Shown here: positions 54,511-63,439 of the stretch, piece by piece
How the letters are laid out: every line of letters begins with the position of its first letter
How positions within the stretch are numbered: the stretch's first letter is position 1
Assembly: GCA_022706085.1 (NCBI GenBank)
Contig: JAKJDF010000005.1
Coordinates: forward strand, 1-64,000
Length of the DNA stretch: 64,000 nucleotides
Origin: Candidatus Latescibacterota bacterium
GTDB taxonomy: Bacteria; Latescibacterota; MWCZ01
Direction: 5' to 3'
The notes under the pieces: model-generated
The model's database searches: none
Told to the model about the DNA's origin: nothing
What the model saw: only the letters and a program-made list of their open reading frames with translations
Made by a program: the position numbers and the translations under genes

Positions 54511-55086
54511 TCAGCGGGCCACTTTCGTGTAAGTGGGATGGAAGAACACGGAGACTTCCTCTCCGCCAATCGTAACCATCCCTTGAACCATGAAGTAGTC
54601 GCCGAAATTATCCATCATAACGTCTACTCCAACTTTCCCTTTGAAGAAACCGGCGACGGCGATATCGCCAGTGATGTTACCAGTCTCACCATGCTCGGTT
54701 GTCGTCATATCGTTGGTCAGCTTTCCGCCGATGAACAGCTCACCATCGTTTGAGAAGTCGGTTATCTCGAGCTCCTCGGTGTAACCGTTCGCAGTCGGCG
54801 TGGTTTTCACAACGATCTTGCCGCTTGCGCTCCCATTGATCGTACGCGTCTCGCTGGCGACCGCGGAGGGCTTACTAAGAGGCTCTTCCATCGCGCCCTT
54901 GATCGTCCCGAAGACCATGTTGAAGACTGTCTGCGCATTCTCCACCGTAATGGGCGTATTTGGACCCGCGTGGTCTTTGACCGTTCCTGCTTCGTCTTCG
55001 TTACTCAGGATACAACCCGACATCATCGCGGCACCGAGAACACCCAATGACAAACAGGCCGTTCGAATTGTCTTCTTCAACGCCAT
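54511..55086 (-). CDS. lipoprotein of unknown function
   Basis: A 191-residue lipoprotein: signal peptide with lipobox MMSGC, then an acidic linker (SNEDEAGTVKDHAG) and a beta-rich domain (GKIVVKTTPTANGYTEELEI, GDIAVAGFFKGKVGVDVMMDNFG). No family is recognised. GGAG precedes the ATG. It lies downstream of the serpin gene on the same strand. Confidence 0.7.
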   Translation of the reverse strand: MALKKTIRTACLSLGVLGAAMMSGCILSNEDEAGTVKDHAGPNTPITVENAQTVFNMVFGTIKGAMEEPLSKPSAVASETRTINGSASGKIVVKTTPTANGYTEELEITDFSNDGELFIGGKLTNDMTTTEHGETGNITGDIAVAGFFKGKVGVDVMMDNFGDYFMVQGMVTIGGEEVSVFFHPTYTKVAR

Positions 55087-55118
55087 TCAACTCGCTCCTT
55101 TGTAGGAATCACAAACTT

Positions 55119-55135
55119 GAGGGGCAAAGCCCCTC
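55119..55135 (-). terminator. hairpin between serpin and lipoprotein genes
   Basis: GAGGGGC (55119-55125) and GCCCCTC (55129-55135) with an AAA loop, downstream of the serpin stop. Only a short T-rich run follows on the minus strand, so termination may be partial. The rest of the 149-base gap shows nothing clear. Confidence 0.45.
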
Positions 55136-55235
55136 CTGTCGATACAAAGGTACGTGTTCGGCGTTGGTTATGCTGTGATGCAGCGTACAGAGGGAAAAGC
55201 GAAGACTGGAATCCGCGTAATGCTACTCCCGCGCT

Positions 55236-56501
55236 TCATGAAGACGGGTCGATGATTGTTCCCATGAAAAGGATCGTCCCCGATTTGTTCTCGCGGATCA
55301 CGAGGAAAAACGGGCGATTCACGACCATGTTGAACGTAACAGGAACGGACGTTACGCCGAATTCAATGGAGGTAGCGGCCGCAGCTTCAGAACCCTCCTC
55401 GTCGACTTTGAGGTACGTTTTGTGCTTGACTTCGTTGATGAACACGTTCCGGGAAGGACTGACGGGTAGCATGGCACTGAAATCCGCCCCATGTGGATCA
55501 AACGCGACGCCCATTCCCATTGCCGAGAGAACGGAATTGAGCGTCTCCTCATACCGCATCTCGAACCGAGGCAGCGAAATCGTCCCTTCCATGGTGTCGA
55601 ATGCGGCGACCCAAGTCGTCCAGTTGGAAACCGTCAGATCCCTGTTCAAAGTTGCGAGGCCTACGTCTTCTTTTGGAAGCAGCACGTACATGCTGAAACG
55701 TTTGTTTCCGTAAGGCAATGCGATTCCCTGGAACAGCCCATTCTCGAGGTAGGCATACTTTCCGTGCCTTGTCATCATGGGAACGTTCTTCGCGGAACCG
55801 GAACTCAGAGTGAACGGCCGCATGCGCGTGTCAGCAACATCAAACTTGTTCGTCCATTCGCCTTTGAAATAGATGGCGTTGATCAGATACATGATGGCGA
55901 AATCTGGTATCTGGTCCAGAATACTCGGGATCCTCCCGAACGTGTTCCTTTCCACCCACCCGTTGATCGTGGCAAGGGCTGACGGTCTGGCAAAATCGAG
56001 TATGGCGAGCTCTGCCCCGAAGTAGCGGCGATTGCGGTCGAGGAAACTCTCGTAGAAATCGTATTCCTGGTTGGCCCAGACAGAATTGGCAATTGCGAGT
56101 CTCGCAGTTTCGTCCGCGTACACGAGGTTTGAGAGGAGCACCAGGTTCGCCTGGTTGACCTCCTCCAGCGTCATCTCCTCCACGCCCAGCGTCCGCGCCA
56201 TCGCCTCCTTCGTGTTTCCTGCCGCGCCATTGTACGCCATCGCGAGGGCGAGATTGATGCTCGCAGGCGATATGAAGATGTTCCCCGCGGGGGGTGTCTC
56301 CACCAGGCGCTGGTAGATTTCGAACGCGAAGCGCGTGTTGGCGTCGACAAGTGCCGGTGGGACGCTTTCTTTGGCAAGCCTGGGGTCTGCCGCGCCTGTC
56401 GCTCCACCCGGTTCTCCACTCCGAGTGATATCGTCGCACCCGAAGAGGAGAAGAAGTCCCAGCACGAGTACACCCGACAGGACCGAGTTGCGTGATGGCA
56501 T
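55236..56501 (-). CDS. lipoprotein serpin (serine protease inhibitor)
   Basis: Serpin of 421 residues. Signal peptide with lipobox LFGC. Serpin core motifs: NIFISPASINLALAMAYNGA, NAIYFKGEWTNKFD, and INEVKHKTYLKVDEEGSEAAAAT; the hinge EEGSEAAAAT has the small residues of an inhibitory serpin. By the usual 17-residue spacing the scissile bond would lie near GVTSVP (P1 about Thr). Membership of the outer face of the outer membrane or periplasm is inferred from the lipobox. GGGAGAA sets the start at 56501. Confidence 0.93.
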   Translation of the reverse strand: MPSRNSVLSGVLVLGLLLLFGCDDITRSGEPGGATGAADPRLAKESVPPALVDANTRFAFEIYQRLVETPPAGNIFISPASINLALAMAYNGAAGNTKEAMARTLGVEEMTLEEVNQANLVLLSNLVYADETARLAIANSVWANQEYDFYESFLDRNRRYFGAELAILDFARPSALATINGWVERNTFGRIPSILDQIPDFAIMYLINAIYFKGEWTNKFDVADTRMRPFTLSSGSAKNVPMMTRHGKYAYLENGLFQGIALPYGNKRFSMYVLLPKEDVGLATLNRDLTVSNWTTWVAAFDTMEGTISLPRFEMRYEETLNSVLSAMGMGVAFDPHGADFSAMLPVSPSRNVFINEVKHKTYLKVDEEGSEAAAATSIEFGVTSVPVTFNMVVNRPFFLVIRENKSGTILFMGTIIDPSS

Positions 56502-56532
56502 GGCAGTTCTCCCGCGTTGCGTTCCTTCCCGG

Positions 56533-59262
56533 TCAATGAGCGACCAACCAGTTCTCCCCCACACCTATATCCACGCGTACTGGCACGCGAAGTTCCAGAG
56601 CACCCGACATTTCGGCGCGAACGAGATCTTCGAGCGAGTCGCACTCATCAGGCGGGACCTCAAACAGCAGTTCATCGTGCACCTGAAGAAGCATTTGCGC
56701 CCGCAGTTTTCCGGCGGCTATCCTCTCATGAATGCGGAGCATCGCCAGTTTGATCATGTCCGCAGCGGTTCCCTGGATGGGGGTGTTGATAGCGGTTCGC
56801 TCGGCGAATCGCCTCCGGTTTACGTCCTCGTGGTCAATGTCGGGGACGAAACGCCTGCGTCCCAACATTGTTGACACGAACCCGTCTTTTCTCGCTCGTT
56901 CGATGGTCAACTCGCCGTACCTTTTGACGCCCGGATATGTCTTGAAGTAGTTCTCGATAAACAGCGCGGCTTCACGCTGAGGAATTCCGAGTTGCTGAGA
57001 GAGTCCAAACGGGGTCTGCCCGTAGATTACTCCAAAGTTGATCGTTTTCGCCTGTGCGCGCAGTTCGCGGTTCACCTGAGCCGGTGGCACCCCGAACACG
57101 AGGGAAGCCGTGAGCGTGTGAATGTCTTCGTCATTCCGGAACGCCTGGATCAGCGTGGCGTCTTCCGATAGATGGGCCATGATCCGCAGTTCGATCTGCG
57201 AGTAATCTGCGGAAACCATCAGCCATCCCTTTTCGGGTACGAATGCCCGCCTCACCTGCCCTCCGAGTTCGGTCCTTACCGGGATATTCTGCAGGTTGGG
57301 GTCGGTGGAAGACAGCCGACCGGTCGCCGTCACCGTCTGGTTGAACGACGTATGTATCCGCCCGGTCTTCTTGTTGACAAGCTTTGGAAGAGCATCAACA
57401 TACGTGGAAAGGAGCTTCGCAAGCGACCGGTACTGGAGAACGAGCTTTGGCAACGGGTGGAGGGGTGCCAGCGCCTCGAGGACATCCACATCAGTCGAGT
57501 AGCCGGTTTTCGTCTTCCTCCGCGCCGGAAGTCCGATCACGTCAAAAAGGATATGCGCAAGTTGCTGAGTGGAATTGATATTGAACTTCTCGCCCGCCGC
57601 TCCGTAAACCTGCTCCTCCAGTTCATGCAGTTGCTGAGAAATCTCCCGCGAGAGGTCGCGCAGCGCTTCCGCGTCCACGCGTATACCTGTCTCCTCCATC
57701 TGAAGCAGGACGGGCACAAGTGGCATTTCCAAGGTACGGAAAAGCTCGTCGAGGCCGTTTGTTCTAAGGCGCTCCTCAAAAAGCTTGCCCAGACGATAGG
57801 TGATAACTGCATCTTCGCCGGAGTACTCCGCCGCCTTTTCAACAGGCGTGAGGTCGAAGGTGATCTCGTCCCTCCCCTTTCCAATCAAGTCGGTGATTGG
57901 AATCATGCGATGCCCGAGATGCTCTTCCGCCATTGCATCGAGGCCATGTCGTGCTGACGGGTCCAGTATGTAGGACGCGATCATCGTATCGAACAACGGA
58001 GCGTTGATGGTGAAGCCGGCGTGGTTCAGAATGGCGAGATCGAACTTTGTGTTCTGCCCTATTTTGAGCAGCGATGTATCGGCGAACAGCGGCTGCAAAT
58101 GCTCCTTCACCGTCGTCAGCGGAAGATTGACCGGTGATTCGGCGGACCGCGTGAAGGCCAGGCCGTCCGGTTCTCTGTTCCGGTGGCCAATGGGCAGGTA
58201 GTACCCGGTCAGCCCGTCGCAGGCAAGCGAAATGCCGACGAGACTGGCGGACCGAGGGTCAGTAGATGTTGTCTCGGTGTCGAAGGAGAAGGCCCCGGCT
58301 GCGCGTATCTGTTCACAAAGGCCCGGAAGCATGTCCACCGTCACGGTCCGGAATTCGAGGGGGAGCTTATTTGCAGGGCCGTGAGCCTGAACACCGAGCT
58401 GTTCAATCAACTGATTGAATTCCAGTTCGCGAAACACCGGCACGACGCGAGCCGGATCGGGTGCTACCCATGTGAACGCCTCCAGGTCGAGTTTCACTGG
58501 AGCATCAACCGCTATGGTGGCAAGCTCTTTTGAAAGACGCGCCTGCGACGCGAAGTCCATCAGATTCTGGCGTAACACCGGCTTCTGGATTTCCGGCGCA
58601 GCTTCGAGGACCGCATCCAACGACCCGTATTCTTTGAGCAATTCGACTGCGGTTTTCTCCCCTACCTTGGGAACGCCCGGTATGTTATCAGACGAATCAC
58701 CCATCAAACCAAGCAGATCGCGAATCTGTTCCGGGGAAACACCCCACTTCGCCACGACCTCCTCGGGCCCGATCCGCTCCCATTCGTTTCTCGATTTCCC
58801 TGGCGCAAGCAGCCTGACCCGGTCGTTCACAAGCTGCATCAGATCTTTGTCACCGGTGACAATCGTCACGTCCAGCCCGGCTTTTTGTCCCTGAACAGCA
58901 AGCGTGCCGATGAGATCGTCCGCCTCGAATCCGTCCAGACGTACAATCGGCACTCCGAACACTTCGACGATCTGGTCGATTCGGGGAAGTTGGGCGACAA
59001 GTTCTTCTGGCATACGCTCACGAGTCGCTTTGTAGGCGGGGAAGCGTTCATGCCGGAACGTGGGCTGAGCGGAATCGAACGCTACCGCAAGATAGTCAGG
59101 GGCCTCCTCGCGGACGATTTTCAGAAGAGCGGACACGAATCCGAAGGGGGCGCTGGTGTTCTCGCCCTTCGAGTTGATGAGTGGATTGCGGATGAACGCG
59201 AAATAGGCACGGTATACGAGTGCCGTACCGTCGAGGAGATACAGGCGCTTCGCGTTACTCAC
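56533..59262 (-). CDS. polA: DNA polymerase I
   Basis: Repair and Okazaki-fragment polymerase of 909 residues with all three domains: the 5'-3' exonuclease (LLDGTALVYRAYFAF, VTGDKDLMQLV), the 3'-5' exonuclease (FSFDTETTSTDP with Asp and Glu of ExoI kept), and the polymerase (DPNLQNIPVRTELGGQVR, VSADYSQIELRIMAHLS, FGVIYGQTPFGLS, LLQVHDELLFEVP). The start is a GTG with GAGGTG upstream. The proofreading domain looks intact, unlike in some bacterial PolA. Confidence 0.96.
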   Translation of the reverse strand: MSNAKRLYLLDGTALVYRAYFAFIRNPLINSKGENTSAPFGFVSALLKIVREEAPDYLAVAFDSAQPTFRHERFPAYKATRERMPEELVAQLPRIDQIVEVFGVPIVRLDGFEADDLIGTLAVQGQKAGLDVTIVTGDKDLMQLVNDRVRLLAPGKSRNEWERIGPEEVVAKWGVSPEQIRDLLGLMGDSSDNIPGVPKVGEKTAVELLKEYGSLDAVLEAAPEIQKPVLRQNLMDFASQARLSKELATIAVDAPVKLDLEAFTWVAPDPARVVPVFRELEFNQLIEQLGVQAHGPANKLPLEFRTVTVDMLPGLCEQIRAAGAFSFDTETTSTDPRSASLVGISLACDGLTGYYLPIGHRNREPDGLAFTRSAESPVNLPLTTVKEHLQPLFADTSLLKIGQNTKFDLAILNHAGFTINAPLFDTMIASYILDPSARHGLDAMAEEHLGHRMIPITDLIGKGRDEITFDLTPVEKAAEYSGEDAVITYRLGKLFEERLRTNGLDELFRTLEMPLVPVLLQMEETGIRVDAEALRDLSREISQQLHELEEQVYGAAGEKFNINSTQQLAHILFDVIGLPARRKTKTGYSTDVDVLEALAPLHPLPKLVLQYRSLAKLLSTYVDALPKLVNKKTGRIHTSFNQTVTATGRLSSTDPNLQNIPVRTELGGQVRRAFVPEKGWLMVSADYSQIELRIMAHLSEDATLIQAFRNDEDIHTLTASLVFGVPPAQVNRELRAQAKTINFGVIYGQTPFGLSQQLGIPQREAALFIENYFKTYPGVKRYGELTIERARKDGFVSTMLGRRRFVPDIDHEDVNRRRFAERTAINTPIQGTAADMIKLAMLRIHERIAAGKLRAQMLLQVHDELLFEVPPDECDSLEDLVRAEMSGALELRVPVRVDIGVGENWLVAH

Positions 59263-59322
59263 CGGACACCTCTTCCGCCGAGCGTTTGTCCGCGCACGTC
59301 GTCAGCCGCTCCATTCGCAGGC

Positions 59323-60438
59323 TCATCGCGTACTCAAATGGCGAGTGAGTTCGCCAAACCGCCTTACCCGACCGACTGGAGTGTCGGGAGTCACCGGACT
59401 CCCGAGCGACATTACGAATTTGCCGGTACGATTGCCTATTTCCAGCAGCCGCTCGATTTCGCGTGCGAGCAGCACATCCGATCCATTTTCCAACACCCCG
59501 ATGGCATCGAGATTGCCAAAGAGACAGACAGAGTCGCCGACAACCCTCGAAATCGCATCCAGATTGACGCAGAAGCCCTTTTTGCTTTCCTCGAAGGAAA
59601 GACACATCGGAGAGACCGACACGAGGTCCTCCAACCGGTCGCTGACGTCACCACACACGTAGAACACGGTGATCATCTCGTTCTGTCTGGCGACGTCCAC
59701 CAAGGGACGGCTGTAAGGGGTCACGAACTCGCGAAAAGCGGACCGAGAGATAGAATCACGTCCGACAAGGCATAACTCAACCCAGACAAAATCTACACCG
59801 ATCGCGGCGAACGCCTTGATTTCCTCGATGGCTTTCTCGCACATCCGTTCGGATAGAGCGTGCACCAATGCAGGGTTCTCGACCATATTGGTCATCATGT
59901 TTTCGAACCCGAAACAGGTGTAGGTCCACGAGGGATGGTTCACTGCGGCGTAGACGGCATGGGAAGCACCAACAGATTCGACGACCGCGCGCGCGCCATC
60001 GAGAAGCCCAGAGTCGAGGATTTCGCGCGCGGATCTCACCTGCACCACCCGTTCGATGTCCTCCAGGGTGGTAACTGACGCACAATTCACGGAGTAGTGG
60101 TCGCCGCTTCGGGGCCAGTGCCGTAATTCCGTTTCTTCTCCGGTTACCGTGTTTGTGAGGTAAGGCACTCCGTCACGAACAGACGCTGAATGCGTTTCCC
60201 TGAATTGCCGGGACGCTCCGATGCCAATACCCGTCCAATCCATGCCTGTCGCTTCGAGAAAATCACGCTCAACCTGAACTGACGACGCGATATTCCCGTC
60301 GCTTGTTTTCCACCACGGTTCTCCGGTTACCTCCTCCCAGTGATCGCGCAGGAAGATGGCATGATACGGGATGACTACCGGTGAGTAATCCACCGCAGCG
60401 CCGTTACAGGCGGCATGGAGGCGTTCTCGTGGTGTCAC
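59323..60438 (-). CDS. URO-D-like protein, second copy, zinc-site His replaced
   Basis: TIM-barrel protein of 371 residues related to the URO-D/MtaA family. PRERLHAACNG opens the chain; EEVTGEPWWKT is typical. The segment equivalent to the HxC zinc site reads FYVCGDVSDRL, so the His is replaced by Tyr while the Cys is kept; GNLDAIGVLENG follows. It may use another metal ligand or be non-catalytic. It starts with GTG, 12 bases behind the SMP-30 gene, and is co-transcribed with it. Confidence 0.78.
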   Translation of the reverse strand: MTPRERLHAACNGAAVDYSPVVIPYHAIFLRDHWEEVTGEPWWKTSDGNIASSVQVERDFLEATGMDWTGIGIGASRQFRETHSASVRDGVPYLTNTVTGEETELRHWPRSGDHYSVNCASVTTLEDIERVVQVRSAREILDSGLLDGARAVVESVGASHAVYAAVNHPSWTYTCFGFENMMTNMVENPALVHALSERMCEKAIEEIKAFAAIGVDFVWVELCLVGRDSISRSAFREFVTPYSRPLVDVARQNEMITVFYVCGDVSDRLEDLVSVSPMCLSFEESKKGFCVNLDAISRVVGDSVCLFGNLDAIGVLENGSDVLLAREIERLLEIGNRTGKFVMSLGSPVTPDTPVGRVRRFGELTRHLSTR

Positions 60439-60450
60439 GTTCGATGCGCC

Positions 60451-61296
60451 TCAGCGTTCGCAGAACTGCGGCTGACCACTGCGCACCCACTCCAGCTTCC
60501 AGAGTCCGTTTGAATCGTGCTCTGTGATGTAAATAGTCCGGCTGCCTTTCCCACCGAAGTGCAGATTCGAAGGTGCTTTGAACGGAAGCATGATGCGCTC
60601 GATGAGTTCGCCTGCGGGGTTGAACACGTCCAAGGAACCACCGCCCCAGTACGCCACAAGCAGATTGCCGGCTGAATCGTAATCAAGACCATCGGGGCCC
60701 AGACCGCCTTCGACATCGGCCAGTTGAGCCCACTTCCGCTTGTTTGCGACCTTTCCAGGCGCAAGGATATCGTACGCCCACAGCCACCTTGTAAGAGTCT
60801 CGGCCACGATCAGGATGCGGTCGTCCGCGCTGACCGCAATACCGTTACAGAACTGAAAGCCGCCGTCCAATAGAACGAGTTCTCCGTTGCTTTTCCTGCA
60901 AAAGACCTCTCCGTTCGGGGCATCTTTCCCACTCCCCGCCGGAGCCGTAACATACAGGTTACCCTGAGAATCAAACGCGCAGTCGTTGCAGCCTCGCATC
61001 GGTTTCCCGTCGAACTCCGGCGCTTCCACACGTACGATACCTTCCGGGGATATTGAAAGGATGCCGAGTTTCATGTCCGCGAGCCAGAGTCTGTTGCTTC
61101 TGTCACACTGCAAACCCGCAGGAATGCCCCCTGTCTCGGCAAATACCGAAGTCCGGCCAGACTCATCCACGCGAAGGACCTGGCCGAGGTTGGGGGCCAC
61201 CATGAAGAACTCACCGCGCATGCTGACACAAGGGCCCTCGGCACCGGGAATGTCTTTGGCTATCATTTTGCAGGGGTACGTACTCGTTCTGCTCAT
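60451..61296 (-). CDS. SMP-30/gluconolactonase-like protein
   Basis: Six-bladed beta-propeller hydrolase of 281 residues. Metal-site segments are GAEGPCVSMRGEF (Glu), GCNDCAFDSQGNLYV (Asn), and GLGPDGLDYDSAGNLLVAYW (Asp). The family opens sugar lactones in pentose and uronate pathways. AAAAGGAG precedes the start. It is divergent from the DUF6259-like gene and upstream of the URO-D-like gene: a small carbohydrate-use cluster. Confidence 0.9.
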   Translation of the reverse strand: MSRTSTYPCKMIAKDIPGAEGPCVSMRGEFFMVAPNLGQVLRVDESGRTSVFAETGGIPAGLQCDRSNRLWLADMKLGILSISPEGIVRVEAPEFDGKPMRGCNDCAFDSQGNLYVTAPAGSGKDAPNGEVFCRKSNGELVLLDGGFQFCNGIAVSADDRILIVAETLTRWLWAYDILAPGKVANKRKWAQLADVEGGLGPDGLDYDSAGNLLVAYWGGGSLDVFNPAGELIERIMLPFKAPSNLHFGGKGSRTIYITEHDSNGLWKLEWVRSGQPQFCER

Positions 61297-61389
61297 CGCA
61301 TGCTCCTTTTCAGACGGCGTCAGAGGCGGGTTTCACCCTACGAAGGTACCGGCGGGAGGCAACCTGCGCAACCACGTGGAAGCTCACAC

Positions 61390-63438
61390 ATGATCCTCGA
61401 AAATGACCTTATCCGGGTGGAACTTGACAACGAAACCGGAGGATTCCGGTCCCTTAAGGACCTGCGCCTGGACCAGGAATGGGTGTGCGCCCCTGATCGG
61501 AGCCTCCTCTTTCGGTTGATGGTACCGGATGGTGAGCGTGAATGCGCACACGTGGAGAGTGGCGCGGCAACTGTTGTCCGTGAAGGGTCGAGCTGCGTCC
61601 TGACGTTCGCCCGGAACGGGATCAGCACGCAGGCGTTCCTGGAACTGGACGGAGACGCTCTCGTCTGCCGCCTGCAGATCGTCAACGATGGACCCGCGCC
61701 GGTTGAAGAGATCATGTTCCCGTACCTGAGAGGTCTTGCGCCTGTTGAAAAGGCGTGCATCATCTGGCCTCATTTCCATTTCCGCAGGATCGATGACGTA
61801 TTCGGTAGAGGGCTCGGCGGCGACCACCACTCGTGGAACGAGATGGCCCAGAAATACGTGGGGCGGTATCCGCACTGGCTGACCACGGCATGGTGCGACT
61901 ATGGCAACGATAGCTCCGGCATCGCGCTTGAAGGACGGGACACAGATTTCTCGATAATGGATTTCTGCCTGCACAAAGTGGTCGAGAAGCACCTCGATCC
62001 CGTTCGGCGCTCTCTCGATCTGTACACCGTGCACCCGCACCGGGTAGCACCCGGAGAAACCTTCACGACGCCTGCTGTACGGATCCGGCTGCATGAAGGA
62101 GACTGGCACACCGTCGCGGATGAACACCGCGCCTGGCTGGACACATGGATAACGAAACCCGAAAGGCCTGCGCAGTTTGCCGAATCCATCGGATGGCATT
62201 TCTACTTCATGAAACACCAGGACGGATACGAGGTAAACTCATACGCTGACCTTCCGCGCATGGCGAAGTCGGCTCTGGCAGCTGGATGCAGGTACGTGAT
62301 GGTCTTCGGATGGCAAACGGGAGGGCATGATAACAATTACATGTACCGTTACGTCCCGAACAACTCCTGGGGCGGCGAAGCGGCATTGAAAGCCGCTCTT
62401 GAGGAATGCCGCAAGCTTGGAGTTCAGGTGATTCCGTTCTTCAACGGCACGCTCGCAAACACGCAAATGCCCGAACACAGAGAATACGGATACCGCTGGG
62501 AAGCCTTGACACGCACCGGTCACCCGTATTACGCCGGGGACTGGGCGCGCAACAATTTTGACGCTCCGTCCCGCAACCGATCCATGCTACACCACGAGGT
62601 CTGTTTCTGCGAGGAATATCGTCCACATTTCCTTGACGCCGTCACGCGTATCGTCAGAGACTACGGATTTGGCAACACCCAACTGGATCAGATAGCGGAG
62701 AAGATGTTCGTCTGCTACAACCCCTCCCACGGGCACAGAGCACCTGACAGAGCGTTTGTGGACGGTCTCGCCTCGCTCCTTCCGGCAGTGCGGAAAATCG
62801 TTCGAGATGCGAATCCCGACGGAGTAATCGTCGGCGAGGGTTTCAACGACTTTGTGAACCAGTGGTGTGACAGTTCGTGGACATGGCGCGGGCTGTTTGA
62901 CTTCCCGGAAGCCGTTCTGTTCTCGCTCCCCTGGTTGTTCGCCAGTTGCGAAATAGATGCCCTTGAATACGGGGATGCGAACAGGGCTTTCGCGTACAGA
63001 CTGCAACTCGACATGAAGATTGACGGGGGCGATGGAAACATCAGCGACTATCCGGAGTTCTGCTCCTTCATCAAGAGGCATGCCGAATTGCGCAGCCGAG
63101 TCGCACCGTATTATGTCTACGCGGATTTCCGGGATGAGCAAAATCTGGTCGTGCGCAGACCTTCCGGCGTCTTTGCAAAAACGTACCTCAACCGGAATGA
63201 AGGGAAAGTCGGCGTAGTGATAGCCGAAACGGCCGGGCAGCCTGCCGACGTCGAGTTCGCCCACACCTGGCCAACCGACGAGTTGGTCGCACGAGTGCGG
63301 TCGTCGCAGCGCGAAGAGTCTCAAATCACCGTTGAAGGCACCGTCAGGCTGAAGCTCCAGCCATTCGAAGTACTTGTCGTGTGTCTCGATGGTGTGCGCA
63401 CGTGGCGCCGGCCCAATGAGAGAAAGGATCCATCCTGA
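61390..63438 (+). CDS. DUF6259-like TIM-barrel glycosidase-like protein
   Basis: Protein of 682 residues, no signal peptide. The first 250 residues look like a beta-sandwich (ELDNETGGFRSLKDL, DALVCRLQIVNDG) and the centre like a barrel: MVFGWQTGGHDNNYMYRYVP, QVIPFFNGTLANTQ, FGNTQLDQIAEK, VIVGEGFNDFVNQW. This pattern fits DUF6259 proteins, thought to be glycoside hydrolases. Substrate unknown. The start at 61390 has GGAAG upstream. The pheA start codon follows its stop by one base. Confidence 0.7.
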   Translation: MILENDLIRVELDNETGGFRSLKDLRLDQEWVCAPDRSLLFRLMVPDGERECAHVESGAATVVREGSSCVLTFARNGISTQAFLELDGDALVCRLQIVNDGPAPVEEIMFPYLRGLAPVEKACIIWPHFHFRRIDDVFGRGLGGDHHSWNEMAQKYVGRYPHWLTTAWCDYGNDSSGIALEGRDTDFSIMDFCLHKVVEKHLDPVRRSLDLYTVHPHRVAPGETFTTPAVRIRLHEGDWHTVADEHRAWLDTWITKPERPAQFAESIGWHFYFMKHQDGYEVNSYADLPRMAKSALAAGCRYVMVFGWQTGGHDNNYMYRYVPNNSWGGEAALKAALEECRKLGVQVIPFFNGTLANTQMPEHREYGYRWEALTRTGHPYYAGDWARNNFDAPSRNRSMLHHEVCFCEEYRPHFLDAVTRIVRDYGFGNTQLDQIAEKMFVCYNPSHGHRAPDRAFVDGLASLLPAVRKIVRDANPDGVIVGEGFNDFVNQWCDSSWTWRGLFDFPEAVLFSLPWLFASCEIDALEYGDANRAFAYRLQLDMKIDGGDGNISDYPEFCSFIKRHAELRSRVAPYYVYADFRDEQNLVVRRPSGVFAKTYLNRNEGKVGVVIAETAGQPADVEFAHTWPTDELVARVRSSQREESQITVEGTVRLKLQPFEVLVVCLDGVRTWRRPNERKDPS

Positions 63439-63439
63439 G

